A stretch of DNA of 64,000 nucleotides from Apoderus coryli (GCA_911728435.2 OU452199.1:15386860-15450859), one strand, 5' to 3'. Numbered from the stretch's first letter, positions 44,905 to 57,188 are shown. The notes: generated from the letters alone by a model not told the origin. Program-made: numbers and translations.

Positions 44905-45062
44905 ATAACCGTGACAGATGTGGGATTTTAACCCACATCTCCCGATTGCCGGTCAGGTGTTTTTAACAATTAAACTACCGTGGCACATGTATTGAACTTT
45001 TTTAATTCATTCTTGCCTTGCTCAACTTAGTTGAAATATCTTTCGTTTGTTTGTTTATATAT
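44905..45062 (-). repeat. tRNA-derived SINE-like copy
   Basis: 44911-44986 on the - strand folds like a tRNA of 76 nt. GTGCCAC pairs with CTGTCAC-type sequence in the acceptor stem, CCTGA/TCGGG forms the anticodon stem with loop CCGGCAA, and ATGTGGG/CCCACAT forms the T arm. The T arm is better paired than in the array at 55-57 kb. Base 33 is C rather than T, so it is not a normal tRNA. The flanking GCCTTGCTCAACTTAGTTGA joins two parts that lie apart in the array unit, so this copy is rearranged. Confidence 0.65.
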
Positions 45063-46869
45063 AATTGGATAGCAATTTTGCTTCCAAATGACCTCCCCCT
45101 TCCTAATGTGTTTTATAACTCTAAAAAATATTGCAATTATGAAACAAACAAGTATGTCTAGTTAATATTATTCTTGATGAAAAATCTACATAATATAGCA
45201 AACCCTTGTAGCATAATATGCTTTACATTTTATATTCATTTATTGTTTAGTATCTTATAATAACCCCTATATCTCAAATAGCAAAGAATATAGAAATTCA
45301 ATTTCAAAAATAATTATGTTTCCTATAGAAATAAAACGACTCATTTTGTTAATTATGCTGGTTCCTGTTTTACATAATGTAAATAATGTATAATGATGTT
45401 ATTTCTGCAAAATAATTAGTTCATGTTAATGTTTAACCTAATAAAAATTCACATCTACATAATATCTCGCACATGCTGGTTTGGTCAATAGTATTATACG
45501 TACCCCGATCATATTTGAAAAATACAAGAAATTAGATGTTGTTTTCACCTATTATATTTTATGAAGGTAACTTCAGTTTTATAACAATAACCTATGTTTT
45601 ATAATGAGGAGCTTTTAAGATATTGCATTATCTAAGCAAAGCAGTAGGTATAGAGTTAAAAATGCATATTTAAGACATTTGTATTTCGGGTATGTCAAAT
45701 TTGATATGCTAAAGTGCTTTTTTTAATATAAGCTAACTTCCGTTTTCATGCAACAAGAGCATAGTTTGCATTAGAAATTTCTAGCTCTATGAATGCTTGT
45801 TTCTTGATGTCATCGCTTTTTCAGTTCAACATGGAAACAAACATCATCAGTATTCAATAATTGTCCTGCTTTTTTTCTGCAGCATGCCTTCTCCTGTCTT
45901 ATTTTTCTTCAATAGAGTATTTTTATCATTTCTTCTTTTCTGGGCTAAACTGTAATTTGAAGGTGATTTGTTTGTTGATTTTTAAATAGTTTCAAATATT
46001 TTGGAAGTTTTTCATGTTTTACTGGCAGAATAAACAAAACAGAACTTGTGAAAGGATTTTACGAAATGACTAGGTATTTTACTGGACTAAAAATAATAAG
46101 CTAATAACAGCGAATATTTGTCAATAGTCTCTGTACGTTTGTTATATAGTTGGTATACTTTAGTGTGTGGGTTGCGATTGGTTTTTTCAAACGCATTATA
46201 TCTCGATATATCCATTGATATAAAACTTTTTTAAGTGCACAGGAATAAATAATATACTAATATTAACATTTTTTTGTAAATTTAACATAATTATTGTATT
46301 TGTTGGCAGAATTACAGTATGACACAATAACAGACGGACATTAAAAAAAAACAATTATTATTTACGTCTAAAATTACCCAAAACAGTATTTCCTTTGAAA
46401 ATAAATATTTATCTATTTTTTTTTTTTTTTTCATGAAACTAGTAGCTTCTCCATATACTATACACGGTGGCCCTCGAGGAAATACCGCGATAAGTATTAA
46501 AAGAAGAACAAATGGGGAAGCTATGAAAATTTGGGAGTACTTATACCGTGTGACCCCGACTAAAAATATTTTATTTTAACTGAAATCCTATAATATTGTT
46601 ATATTTTTGGATTCTACATGCAATTCTAGATGTAATTGGTGTAGAATGTCCTATAAGTTCAGCGGTTTTCAACTTATTCGAGGACTTATGTTAAAATTGA
46701 CGTTTTCGGTCCCAATAGTAACACTAATTTTTTCCATAGGAAGGCAGTTTTCTTGACCTTCTTATTAAGGAAGGCCAATTATTATTGCCCACTCTACAAC
46801 ATATTTTGTATTTTCTTGATATAGGATGGTGAGAAATTATATTTAAAATGAAACTAAAAAAACAGTTAC
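45063..46869. other. No gene recognised
   Basis: AT-rich. No open frame with recognisable content and no clear element ends. Confidence 0.5.
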
Positions 46870-47286
46870 ATAATTTTATCGTATTTAGCATTCAAAATAA
46901 AGGCAACGTCGTAAACGGCGGTCTATTCCGGAAATTTCTAGTTCTCGAAATAATGTCAATTTAACATTGCCGATGGTTTTTGACTATTTGTTACTATACA
47001 GAATTACTAAGTATGATCTATGCTTCATTCTGGATGCACCCCGTTCTCCCTAAAAGTCCAATACGATAACGTGGCACTGCCCTGATATACAATGGATTCC
47101 AAATAACCTACCCATACTCCAGATTAGATCTGACAAACAGAAATATTATAATATTTTACTGTTTCGGATCACGAATTTCAATATCCGATATGCAGAAACC
47201 AATAACTGCTCAACATGGGAAACAAAAGTGAATCCTTCATCAAACACAACACCCAAATATAAGACGATAATACATGAAAAATATTT
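46870..47286 (-). pseudogene. LINE reverse transcriptase C-terminal fragment
   Basis: From 47286 downwards the - strand reads VLYLGVVFDEGFTFVSHVEQ and then SAYRILKFVIRNSK. After a frameshift it gives RSNLEYG and VIWNPLY. These are the thumb and post-RT blocks of Jockey-type LINE ORF2 (LGVxxDxxLxFxxHI...SKLEYxSVVWNP). Upstream RT and endonuclease are absent here. Confidence 0.7.
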
Positions 47287-47839
47287 ATTTTACCTGTACC
47301 TACAAATGTCCACAGATTTTAGGATATCAATGAGAATAGGACATATTCAATAGCTACTAAAACTAATAACATTCGTAGACTTTTTGCCAATCCTAAACAT
47401 TGCTGAAGTGAATATAATATTGTAAAAATTAAATCAAATATAGGTAGGTAAGTCATTATCTAGTTTACGTAAGTATCGAATAAATCAATGTAAACAATTG
47501 GTATAAGGGTCAAGAAGTTACGTATATCACACATCAAAGATTAAGAACTTTATCTTATTCTCTTCTCTTAATCATTATATTATGTTGATGTTTTAAAACA
47601 CAGAAGTCTTTAGCCGAATTTTCGCCATTCACCGATTATGACTGGTTATAAATGGTTTAACTTTATACATTCACGCGGCCCCGGTTATTGGCGGTTTCAC
47701 TATGATGACGTCACGAAAAAGCCCTTCATTACGTCATAATTCCTTCGCGGTTTAACCAAAAGTAACCTTGCCGATGAGCAGCGTTATTATCGGTCCATTC
47801 AAATATCTACTATACATAACCTAAAGAAAATTAAATTTA

Positions 47840-48707
47840 GTCGAATTTTCGCCATTCACCGATTATAACCGCGGTTATGATGACAGTTGCCCTTGGTTTT
47901 GGCCCTTCATCACAACCGATTCAAACCGCTTCTAGCGCGCGTAAATGAGCGGGAAGTAACCGGTGTGATTTTATCTATTTATTTAACATTTTATGTACCT
48001 TATGAGGTTATTTCGTTAAGTAAAAGATTATAAACAAAATTTGTTCTGTGGTAATGCGGTTACAAATTATTTACTAGCTACATACAGAAAAGTTAAAAAT
48101 AAATGAGGAAGTATTAATAATGCTCACATCATCAATGGACTTTTTTTTATAGTAAAAAGACAATTATTTTAAACAATTTTTGAAAATTTGCATATCGAAA
48201 ATGTATTATTGTTTATGAAAAGTCATTCAGTTACGAAAATAATAAAGGAAGAGTGGCTAATAAATTACGATATTTATCATTTTTTCCAATTATTTCGAAT
48301 GGAAAAAGAAACTAATCACAAGTTGGTGAATGTTCTGACAATAAAAACCTTTTAAATATACAGCATAAACACACTTTTCTTGTTGCATAATACCCGCATA
48401 ACATAATAATTATAAATTTGATTAGGAATAGAGGGTTAAATTTTCGAACATCACCCAGAACAATAACAAAAAACAGATTAGTAATTTAACTTTCTTTAGG
48501 TTATGTATAGTAGATATTTGAATGGACCGATAATAACGCAGCTAATCGGCAAGGTTACTTTTGGTTAAACCGCGAAGAAACTACGACGTAATGAAGGGCT
48601 TTTTCGTGATGTCATCATAGGAAAACCGGCAATAACCGGGGTCGCGTGAATGCAAAAAGTTAAACCATTTATAACCGGTTATAATCGGTGAATGGCGAAA
48701 ATTCGAC
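47840..48707. mobile_element. Inner copy of the same transposon, inverted, nested in the outer copy
   Basis: Starts GTCGAATTTTCGCCATTCAC at 47840 and ends with its inverse at 48707, with TTTA on both sides (47836-47839 and 48708-48711). Its left end corresponds to the right end of the outer copy and vice versa. Outer-copy sequence stops at 47835 (CCTAAAGAAAATTAAA) and resumes at 48712 (CTAATCTG). The inner copy itself contains the uninterrupted version of that site at about 48480-48500, which confirms the insertion point. Confidence 0.8.
48218..48350 (+). pseudogene. Transposase N-terminal fragment in the inner copy
   Basis: About 40 codons include EEWLINYDIYHFFQLFRMEK followed by a broken Leu-Val segment. 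It is the inverted counterpart of 48812-49027. The 'FRMxKETYxxLV' pattern is typical of the N-terminal region of HARBI1-like transposases, which is the main reason for a Harbinger label. No DDE motif is present. Confidence 0.45.
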
Positions 48708-48811
48708 TTTACTAATCTGTTTTTTTGGTATTGTTCTGGGTGCTTGTTCGTAAATTTAACCCTCTATCTCTATATACTATTCTAATTTATAATTATTATG
48801 TTATGTGGGTA

Positions 48812-49027
48812 TTATGGAACAAGAAAACTGTCTTTATGCTGTATATTTAAAAAGTTTTTATTGTCAGCTCTTTGCAGAACATTCACCAACCTATGATACG
48901 TTTCTTTTTTCATTCGAAATAATTGGAAAAAATGATAATTATCGTAATTTATTAGCCACTCTTCATTTATTATTTTCGTGACTGAATTACTTTTCATAAA
49001 CAATGACACATTTTCGTTATTATACAA
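48812..49027 (-). pseudogene. Transposase N-terminal fragment in the outer copy
   Basis: A 71-codon frame contains SVTKIINEEWLINYDNYHFF and LFRMKKETYHRLVNVLQRAD. It is better preserved than the inner-copy version. Both copies end at the same point, so the family was already a non-autonomous deletion derivative before it spread. It may be the first exon of a HARBI1-like gene. Confidence 0.5.
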
Positions 49028-49157
49028 ATTTTCAAAACTGTTTAAAATAATTGTCTCTTTACTATTAAAAAAAATAAGTCCATTGATGATGTGACCATTT
49101 TTAATGCTTCCTCATTCATTTTCAACTTTTCTGTATATAGCTAGTAAATAATTTGTG

Positions 49158-49369
49158 ACCGCATTACCACAGAACAAATGTTTATAATCTTTTACTTAAC
49201 TACATAACCTCACAAAATGTTAAATAAATAGATAACATCCCAACGGTTACTTCTCGCTCATTCACCGCATTACCACAGAACAAATCTTGTTTATAATCTT
49301 TTACTTAACTACATAACCTCACAAAATGTTAAATAAATAGATAATATCCCACCGGTTACTTCTCATTCA
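49158..49369. repeat. 106-bp tandem duplication in the outer transposon
   Basis: The unit starting ACCGCATTACCACAGAACAAAT occurs at 49158 and again at 49264 with few differences (for example AACGG against CACCGG near the end). The inner copy has only one unit, and this explains most of the length difference between the two copies. Confidence 0.8.
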
Positions 49370-49476
49370 CGCGGGCTAGAAGCGGTTTGATTCGGTTGTG
49401 ATGAAGGGCTAAAACCAAGGGCCAACTGTCATCATAACCGCGGTTATAATTGGTGAATGGCGAAAATTCGACTTTA

Positions 49477-50894
49477 TAAACGTGAGACCAACGCGGTACA
49501 CTGCCGGTGCAGTTGTGATACAGTCCTTGAGTTTTAAGCATTATTTTTGTTTACAAAAATGAAGTTTTTTGTAAAAATCACAAAAATTAAAATTACTTAA
49601 AAACGGTGAGGAATCGCACCCTAAATTATACGAAATTTTTGATCACAAAACCTCCTCTATCACATACTTTAGTTTAGACCATGACTTATGAGACAACCTT
49701 TATACATGTATAACTTTTCACTTTTCCTGCACATTCGCCATAATACAAGTAATGGGTTTAGTTTTATAATATTGTACGACGTTAAATAGCATAAGAATAA
49801 ACAAATATATGTTATTTTAGAAAACATTATCTACTAGTTACTAATTATTAAAACAAAATACAGCAATTAACAAAATATTTAAATATCTTTAAAGATTGAA
49901 ATAAATATTACTTTGTAAAACATGTGTTGCCATCTAGAAAACAGAAGCCAAACTAAATACTAGTTTTCGACGTGAAGATTCATCAAACGTACACTGCAAA
50001 AAATATGTTGTCTAAAAAGTTTTAACGTTTGGCGGAATAACTTAATAAGATATGCCTTAATTGATTGAAATTACAGGAATTTTCTTTAATTACCCCATTA
50101 AATCATATTTAAACGATGAGAAAGTTAATTCAAGTCCCACTTACTTTTTGTTATATATAGAGGGTATTATTGTTATTATGCTATTAGGCTAAACGCGTAA
50201 GCTATTCGAAATCCTTTAATTTGGTGTAATTGTTAGGTGCGAACACCTCATTAACATGAATTTATTATGAAACAGTTTGAACTTGACAATAATTGTTTGT
50301 TTTGTCATGATTTATTTACATTTAGATTATGGTTATTTTCACAAATTGTTGACTTTTTATTATTTTATGGATAGTTAGTTTGTTTTAAATCAAGTATTAT
50401 AATGTAAATTAGGTAGGTATACCAACATTTGGTGATATCTTTATCTGAAAGGTAATTTTTTTTAAATAATATAATATTTTAAAAATATTGGAAATCTAAG
50501 ATAATAACAGGGACGTAACTAAAGGGGGCTGCATGATTTTTTTTATATCTATATAGACGGTTTACAGTTTCCAACTCACTTGACATGGACAATTAGACAT
50601 AAAAATTTCAGAAACTAATCCATACCCACTTTGAAATTTCAAATCGAACACCGTGTATTTTATTATATTTTTGGGTTCCTCATCAATTTTCGAGTATTTT
50701 AGTTAGGAATTTTTTTTAGTCCAAAACAGGTCTCTGGAAAATATTCGCCATTTTGTCGGTTAAATAGACAGAATCGTGAATTGTGGGAGGTAGTTCAATA
50801 ACATCTCAAGAATATCAACTATCTTGAGATATTGACGCACTTGGTTACAGGGTGGTTGCAAATTACTGTAGTATGCTCTACTACTAAAAATTGG
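49477..50894. other. No gene recognised
   Basis: AT-rich. Nothing with recognisable coding or repeat structure. Confidence 0.5.
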
Positions 50895-52265
50895 CATAAG
50901 TCAATTTTCTCAAATAACACACCTTGTATATTATCAAATATTCTGAAATGCAATCAAATTTGCTTTCAAATGATGCCTCTTCTATAATATGCTGGGAAAG
51001 GAACTGCTTAATCGGAACGAGATTGGTTGATCTACAAGGAAGAAAGCCATGATGTTTATCAGTGTTTTGATTTTTTGAAGTACCTATTATCTCAAAGCAC
51101 TTTCCAAAGTTTGAAGGTAATAAGGCGATAGTTTTCTATGTTTGCACTATATCTTTTTTAAAGACTGGTCAGAGTCTCGAAGTTTTCCATATTTCAAGAA
51201 AAATTGAAGATTTGAGACTTAGATTAAATGAAACTGATAATGGTTTCGCCTAGATATAAGCACAATCTTTGATGAAAATTTTCAGAATGCTATCAGGTAG
51301 ACAACCACTTTTAGGTTTCATTCTCTTAAGTGTTTTTATAACGTCGGTCTCTCTCACGTCAAAGACACCCATCGTCTCCAACAAGCGGAGTTGAAACGGA
51401 AAACGACGATTGAAAAAAGTCAGCGAATGAGTCTATAATCTCTTGGAGCTCACTAACGTCATGATCTTTATAGATCACCTAACTGGGAATACTAGTGCTG
51501 TTCTTCAAGGTACTTACTTATTAGGGTTTACATTGATCTCATTTTCAACTCTGGCAGTATAAATCCCTAAACGAAACCCTGATGCTGTCCTTAATACTGC
51601 GACGTAAATGTCGAAATTCCATTAAGTCATACTCACTAACGGACCTTCTAAATCTTCGCCAAAGTTTTGCTTTTCGTTTTGCATTATACATAACAATTGT
51701 TCGAGTAAACCGGATATTGATTACTTGATAAGAAAGTGGGATATGATTGGCGACAACAGAGGCAATCTTTTCGTAAAACAAGTCACATGCCTCCTTGATA
51801 TTTTCACAGAACTCTATTTCTGAGAAAGTAGCGTTAAGCGTTGCATCCTATAGGGCAATAAAAATTGCCTTTTTAAAATTGAAAAAATTGAATATTCTTT
51901 TTATTTTCAATTTTACGGAATTCCTCAGGAAAACTCAATTCTACATACAATGGTGAGAGATGAGAATCCATAGATAACATAAAGTCTTCCGCGCGACAAA
52001 CAGACCGTCGTCGTCCAAAAACAAAGTCAAGAATCCGATCATTGCTATTAAATATAAAATTGTACTGATTAACATTTAGAAACTCTGAAAAATTCCAAAA
52101 AGCGTATCATTTCTATCCGTCAACCTTGAATTTACTTACAAAATTTACATATGAAGCTATATTAAAATCACCCAGAATTAAGATATCTATTATATTATCA
52201 TGATTAAAATGAAACGAGTTAGCGATCTCTTCAAGGTTTTATATATTGGTTTCACAAGGTACCTT
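50895..52265 (-). pseudogene. LINE ORF2 fragment: endonuclease, linker and start of RT
   Basis: Reading down the - strand: IIDILILGDFNIASY near 52160 (the GDFN motif of the AP-type endonuclease), LDFVFGRR and DSHLSPLYVEL (the catalytic SDH/DSH block) near 51950, and a basic linker KAKLWRRFRRSVSEYDLMEF (51545-51781). Then come KTLKRMKPKSGCLPDSILK (about 51340), a KKD...IALLPSNFGKCFE block (RT motif 1) and HHGFLPCRST (about 51020). It ends before the RT active site. Multiple stops and frameshifts. It is the only piece in the window with endonuclease and is probably Jockey-clade. Confidence 0.75.
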
Positions 52266-53183
52266 TGGCGTGGTGGAAATATTTTCTTTAATGTGATAGA
52301 ATATAAAATTTTCTTTTTTTAATTACGTGTTGCCCCTTAAACCGACATCTAGTTTGGCGTTATTACCGGGAAACTCTACCTTTATGAAGAAAGAACAATT
52401 CAGATTCGTTTTTGTGTTTTTAGCTAAAACACATACTTGTTTGTGAACTTTTTAAATGTCGAATAATTTTGTATTATTTTTTTTGAATTCTCAAAAAATG
52501 TAATGAGCACTTTTATATCTTTAGCATTATTTAATGATCAAGTTTTGCAATGGAATATATTATTTTAATTTTTTTTATATTTAGACTGTAATACATTTTT
52601 TTAAATTATTTAATATTATGTTACACATGCCTATCGAAGTTAATTTAAATTAAAACCTCTGTTACCTTTGACCAATACCCATTAATATTATTTGGCAGAA
52701 ATTTAACAATTTTTAAATATGTATAAGAAAATTTAATTTTTAAAATCAATATAGGTAGTTAAGTAGGTACTCCGATTAGAGAGCATTATTTATTATCTTT
52801 ATATTACTTTATACCTCTTATATTGATTCTGCTACACAAGTCATGCCTATTTCATTTAAAAAAGAATATAAAAGTTTCGACTAAAATAGATTTCAAAATT
52901 GAAATGTCTAGGTATATAATATATAAATGTAAGAAGTAATTAAGTAATAATATATATTAATATTAATTATTATGTTATACATAATAGATATTATTAATTA
53001 TTAAATATATATTTATTTTTTATTACATTTTTAAAAAGTGGTGTGTGTATATTTCGATTCAACATTTTTTAAGGAGGAATAATAATACCATCATATTTGA
53101 AATTTGCGTTTTGCCCGAGCGCACTTCTTGAATAAAGTCGAACATTTCGGTATTATATACGGTTGTACATATATCGCTGTATA
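52266..53183. other. No gene seen
   Basis: Extremely AT-rich spacer with several ATTATTA runs. Nothing recognised. Confidence 0.55.
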
Positions 53184-53185
53184 TA

Positions 53186-54773
53186 CAGTATGTCCACGGA
53201 TGCGGTTAACAAGAGGACAAATGGACCAAAAATTGAAAGATACAAAAAAAAGTTATTATTGATAAAACATTTTGCTTGTCGAAAAACACTACTATGAAAA
53301 AAAATATTTTTATTCAACAGGGCGTCTCAAAAAGACATAAATATCGAATTATACGAGAGCAAACAGCTATTATTGTTTGATTTCTTAGCGTAAAATGATA
53401 AATAAAAAAAATGCTCCAAATTTAATCCTAACCCTGACTCCAGAGTTACAGAAGAATATTCAAATTTATGAAAATATGTTTTTTTTTTCATGTGTACATG
53501 TCCACATTTTAATATTTTTACTTCATAATTATTACCTTTACATGAGGTAAGTTATTGTTGTTGTAGTAGTTTGCAGGGTCAAAAAAAGGTTGTCTTGTCA
53601 GTGTTAAAAGTATTCCCCAAAATGCTGAATGTAGAACAAAGAGTATTTATAGGCACTGCTCTTATCGCTATGTAGTAGAGGAATTCCACCGCAAATTTCC
53701 TGGCGTATACGTTTCGAAAGTTGCTGTTCACAAATTGGTGAAAAAATTTGAAAGCACAGGAGTAGTTTTTGATATTAAAAAAGAAAAGAAACAATATAAT
53801 GAGGACGATGCAGTGCAGGGCTAAGAATTTAGAGGTGGTGGGAAAATATATCATTCAAAAAGTTTTAGAGCAAAATAAAATTTATTCTTACAAGTCTCAT
53901 TTCCACCTAACTTTGGAGGCTGAGGATGAAGCAAAAAGGCTAGATTTTCACAAGCTTATAATATTTTCTAATGAATCAACATTTTCAACCAACGGAACTG
54001 TAGCTTCTAAACATGTGACATATTGAAATCTCGAATTTAGAATTCCCACAAGACGTGAGTACTGCAAAAAAGTCAATGTGTGCTGCTTCATATTACGGTA
54101 TCGTTGGGCCTTTTTTTCGATGGTATTTGTAAAAGAGTAAGCTATTTGCAACTATTAGATACATTCTTTTGCGATCATCTCGAATAGCTGCTCCTGGATA
54201 ATCGCACAGCAATGTATTTTCAACACGATTGATGCCCTGCACATTGAGCTGGAGAGATTAGAGAATGGCTGAACCAGGAATTCGGTGTCAGATGGATAGG
54301 AAGAAATATACCTGTTTTATGGCGCCCAGGAAGTCCCGACCTGACATTAGTCGATTCTTTCCTTTGGGGATGTCTATAGCAGCTTACCTATGCTCAAACA
54401 CTGGACACCAAGGTTGAACTTTTAAAATTAAGAATTAGGTGAGCCGTGGAATCATTGATAATTCAAGAGATTCGAGCCAGTTTTGATCACCTTAGGAAGC
54501 AGTGGGAAAAGTGTGTTGAACATGGGGGAGGGGTTTTTGAACCATGATTATGATTGCGTTATGTTTATTTCTGTTTATTAATGTTTATTTTAATTTGTTT
54601 AATTTTATGTTTATGCCTTTTTGAGACGCCATGTTTAATAAAAAATCTTTTTTTTTTCATAGTAGTTCTTATTTTTTCGACACGTAAAATTTTTTATCAA
54701 GAATAAATTTTTCTCGTATTTTTCAATTGTTGGTCCATTTCTCCTCTTGTTAACCGCATCCGTGGACATACTG
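53186..54773 (+). mobile_element. Tc/mariner-superfamily transposon with 160-bp TIRs, dead
   Basis: Both ends start CAGTATGTCCACGGATGCGG and match inversely for about 160 bp, down to a GGCGTCTCAAAAAG block at about 53321 and 54617. TA borders each end (53184-53185 and 54774-54775). The 1588-bp length and the decayed transposase fit an IS630-Tc1-mariner element of the kind whose transposase has a DUF4817-type helix-turn-helix, common in insects. Confidence 0.85.
53622..54545 (+). pseudogene. DUF4817/Tc-like transposase, degraded
   Basis: It begins MLNVEQRVFIGTA at 53622. A frameshift follows, then RYVVEEFHRKFPGVYVSKVA of the helix-turn-helix. At about 53950 comes KLIIFSNESTFSTNG, where the first catalytic Asp of the usual FSDES box is Asn. 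Later frames give YFQHD (second catalytic Asp kept), REWLNQEFGVRWIGRNIPVL, and GSPDLTLVDSFLWG, which holds the third acidic position. Several stops and shifts plus the D-to-N change rule out activity. Confidence 0.8.
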
Positions 54774-54775
54774 TA

Positions 54776-55245
54776 TACAAGGGGTAGTTCAGCACTAGAT
54801 TTTTTGTTAATAAAATTTGTATATTTTTTCTAATTCAATGTAAACATATCTACCATTAACTCACTAAAATTTTGTTTAATTGTGAAAAAAAAATCAAAAT
54901 AAAAAAGGTTATACACAGGAACCTCGGTAACAGTGAAATAAATAAAGAATCAATTTCAACGAACATTTCTTTTGCTTTACCTAAACTTCACTAGTGCCTT
55001 AGATTAACTTCGGTTTAATTCTAACAAACTACTTATTTAAATCTCAAGGCGCCCAGTAATTTCAAGAGAGTATTAAAACTAATTTCCGATTACTTCAAAA
55101 TGATCCGTTTTCCTCGACCATTTATTATTAAAAAAAAAAAACATGAAAATTAGCGGCCTCCTGTGTATAAGATGCTTTTTTTATGTAGCTTAACTAAAAA
55201 AAAAATAAAATAAAAGATTCTTTTATATTTCAAAAATTAGTCTAC
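54776..55245. other. No gene seen
   Basis: AT-rich. TTATACACAGG at about 54909 and CCTGTGTATAA at about 55159 form a weak inverted pair that may bound a 260-bp MITE. Confidence 0.4.
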
Positions 55246-55260
55246 AATATATATATATAT

Positions 55261-57123
55261 ATAAATAAACAAACAAAGATATTCAACTAAGTTGACAGAG
55301 TATAGTATATCACCGATATACAAAGAAAAATGAAATAAACTAACTTGTACGAATCAAAAAAATCTCGTGACACAAGCTGGATTTGAACCAACATCTCCCA
55401 ATTGCCGGTCAGGTGTTTTAACCAATTAAACTATCGTGGCACATGAATGAAACTTCTTTAATTCGTACATGCCTTGCTTCCTATGTGCTGTGCTACGCCT
55501 CGACCTTTTAATTCAAAGGCAACATAGACTACACACTGCCATAATGCAATGTTATTTCTCTTTTGCTCATCGCAAATAAATATAAATAAATAAACAAACA
55601 AAGATATTCAACTAAGTTGACAGAGTATAGTATATCACCGATATACAAAGAAAAATGAAATAAACTAACTTGTACGAATCAAAAAAATCTCGTGACACAA
55701 GCTGGATTTGAACCAACATCTCCCAATTGCCGGTCAGGTGTTTTAACCAATTAAACTATCGTGGCACATGAATGAAACTTCTTTAATTCGTACATGCCTT
55801 GCTTCCTATGTGCTGTGCTACGCCTCGACCTTTTAATTCAAAGGCAACATAGACTACACACTGCCATAATGCAATGTTATTTCTCTTTTGCTCATCGCAA
55901 ATAAATATAAATAAATAAACAAACAAAGATATTCAACTAAGTTGACAGAGTATAGTATATCACCGATATACAAAGAAAAATGAAATAAACTAACTTGTAC
56001 GAATCAAAAAAATCTCGTGACACAAGCTGGATTTGCCACGATAGTTTAATTGGTTAAAACACCTGACCGGCAATTGGGAGATGTTGGTTCAAATCCAGCT
56101 TGTGTCACGAGATTTTTTTGATTCGTACAAGTTAGTTTATTTCATTTTTCTTTGTATATCGGTGATATACTATACTCTGTCAACTTAGTTGAATATCTTT
56201 GTTTGTTTATTTATATTTATTTGCGATGAGCGAAAGAGAAATAACATTGCATTATGGCAGTGTGTAGTCTATGTTGCCTTTGAATTAAAAGGTCGAGGCG
56301 TAGCACAGCACATAGGAAGCAAGGCATGTACGAATTAAAGAAGTTTCATTCATGTGCCACGATAGTTTAATTGGTTAAAACACCTGACCGGCAATTGGGA
56401 GATGTTGGTTCAAATGCAGCTTGTGTCACGAGATTTTTTTGATTCGTACAAGTTAGTTTATTTCATTTTTCTTTGTATATCGGTGATATACTATACTCTG
56501 TCAACTTAGTTGAATATCTTTGTTTGTTTATTTATTTATATTTATTTGCGATGAGCAAAAGAGAAATAACATTGCATTATGGCAGTGTGTAGTCTATGTT
56601 GCCTTTGAATTAAAAGGTCGAGGCGTAGCACAGCACATAGGAAGCAAGGCATGTACGAATTAAAGAAGTTTCATTCATGTGCCACGATAGTTTAATAGGT
56701 TAAAACACCTGACCGGCAATTGGAAGATGTTGGTTCAAATGCAGCTTGTGTCACGAGATTTTTTTGATTCGTACAAGTTAGTTTATTTCATTTTTCTTTG
56801 TATATCGGTGATATACTATACTCTGTCAACTTAGTTGAATATCTTTGTTTGTTTATTTATTTATATTTATTTGCGATGAGCAAAAGAGAAATAACATTGC
56901 ATTATGGCAGTGTGTAGTCTATGTTGCCTTTGAATTAAAAGGTCGAGGCGTAGCACAGCACATAGGAAGCAAGGCATGTACGAATTAAAGAAGTTTCATT
57001 CATGTGCCACGATAGTTTAATTGGTTAAAACACCTGACCGGCAATTGGGAGATGTTGGTTCAAATCCAGCTTGTGTCACGAGATTTTTTTGATTCGTACA
57101 AGTTAGTTTATTTCATTTTTCTT

Positions 57124-57126
<3 letters not shown>
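55261..57126. repeat. Palindromic tandem array of a 325-bp tRNA-like repeat
   Basis: The unit is about 325 bp. It occurs as three copies on the - strand (tRNA-like parts at 55367-55442, 55692-55767 and a truncated one from 56017) and then four on the + strand (56035-56108, 56354-56429, 56679-56754 and 57004-57079). The inversion point is at about 56033, inside the tRNA-like part. Copies are nearly identical; variants include a B-box change in the second and third + copies (TTCAAATGC for TTCAAATCC). Each tRNA-like part has an acceptor stem with 6 of 7 pairs, a CCTGA/TTGGG stem and a good B box. The rest of the unit is not coding. (AT)n tracts border both ends. Confidence 0.9.

Positions 57127-57180
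<54 letters not shown>
57125..57180. repeat. (TA)n microsatellite
   Basis: About 28 TA units directly continue the last array unit, replacing its TATATCGGTGATATAC segment, and are followed by a T run. A shorter AT tract (about 55246-55262) borders the array on the left. Confidence 0.95.

Positions 57181-57188
<8 letters not shown>

Larger units (their letters stand above)
47613..49472. mobile_element. DNA transposon (Harbinger-like?), outer copy, split by an inner copy
   Basis: The ends are GCCGAATTTTCGCCATTCAC at 47613 and, inverted, GTCGAATTTTCGCCATTCAC ending at 49472, bordered by TTTA on both sides (47609-47612 and 49473-49476). Without the inner insertion it is about 990 bp. It carries a transposase-like frame (48812-49027) and a 106-bp tandem duplication. 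A target of TTTA or TTA would fit PIF/Harbinger (TWA) or a superfamily with 4-bp targets; the assignment is open. Confidence 0.7.

Noticed and set aside
54909..55170. MITE bounded by TTATACACAGG and CCTGTGTATAA
   Set aside because: Only 11 bp match and no further pairing or target duplication follows, so it is noted only under the spacer.
55367..57079. Cluster of functional tRNA genes
   Set aside because: The modules fold like tRNAs, but position 33 is C, the acceptor stem has a mismatch and the B box is mutated in two copies. They are better explained as a tRNA-derived repeat.
55261..57180. CRISPR array or simple satellite
   Set aside because: The unit is 325 bp, contains a Pol III-type module, and is arranged as an inverted pair of tandems in a eukaryotic genome.
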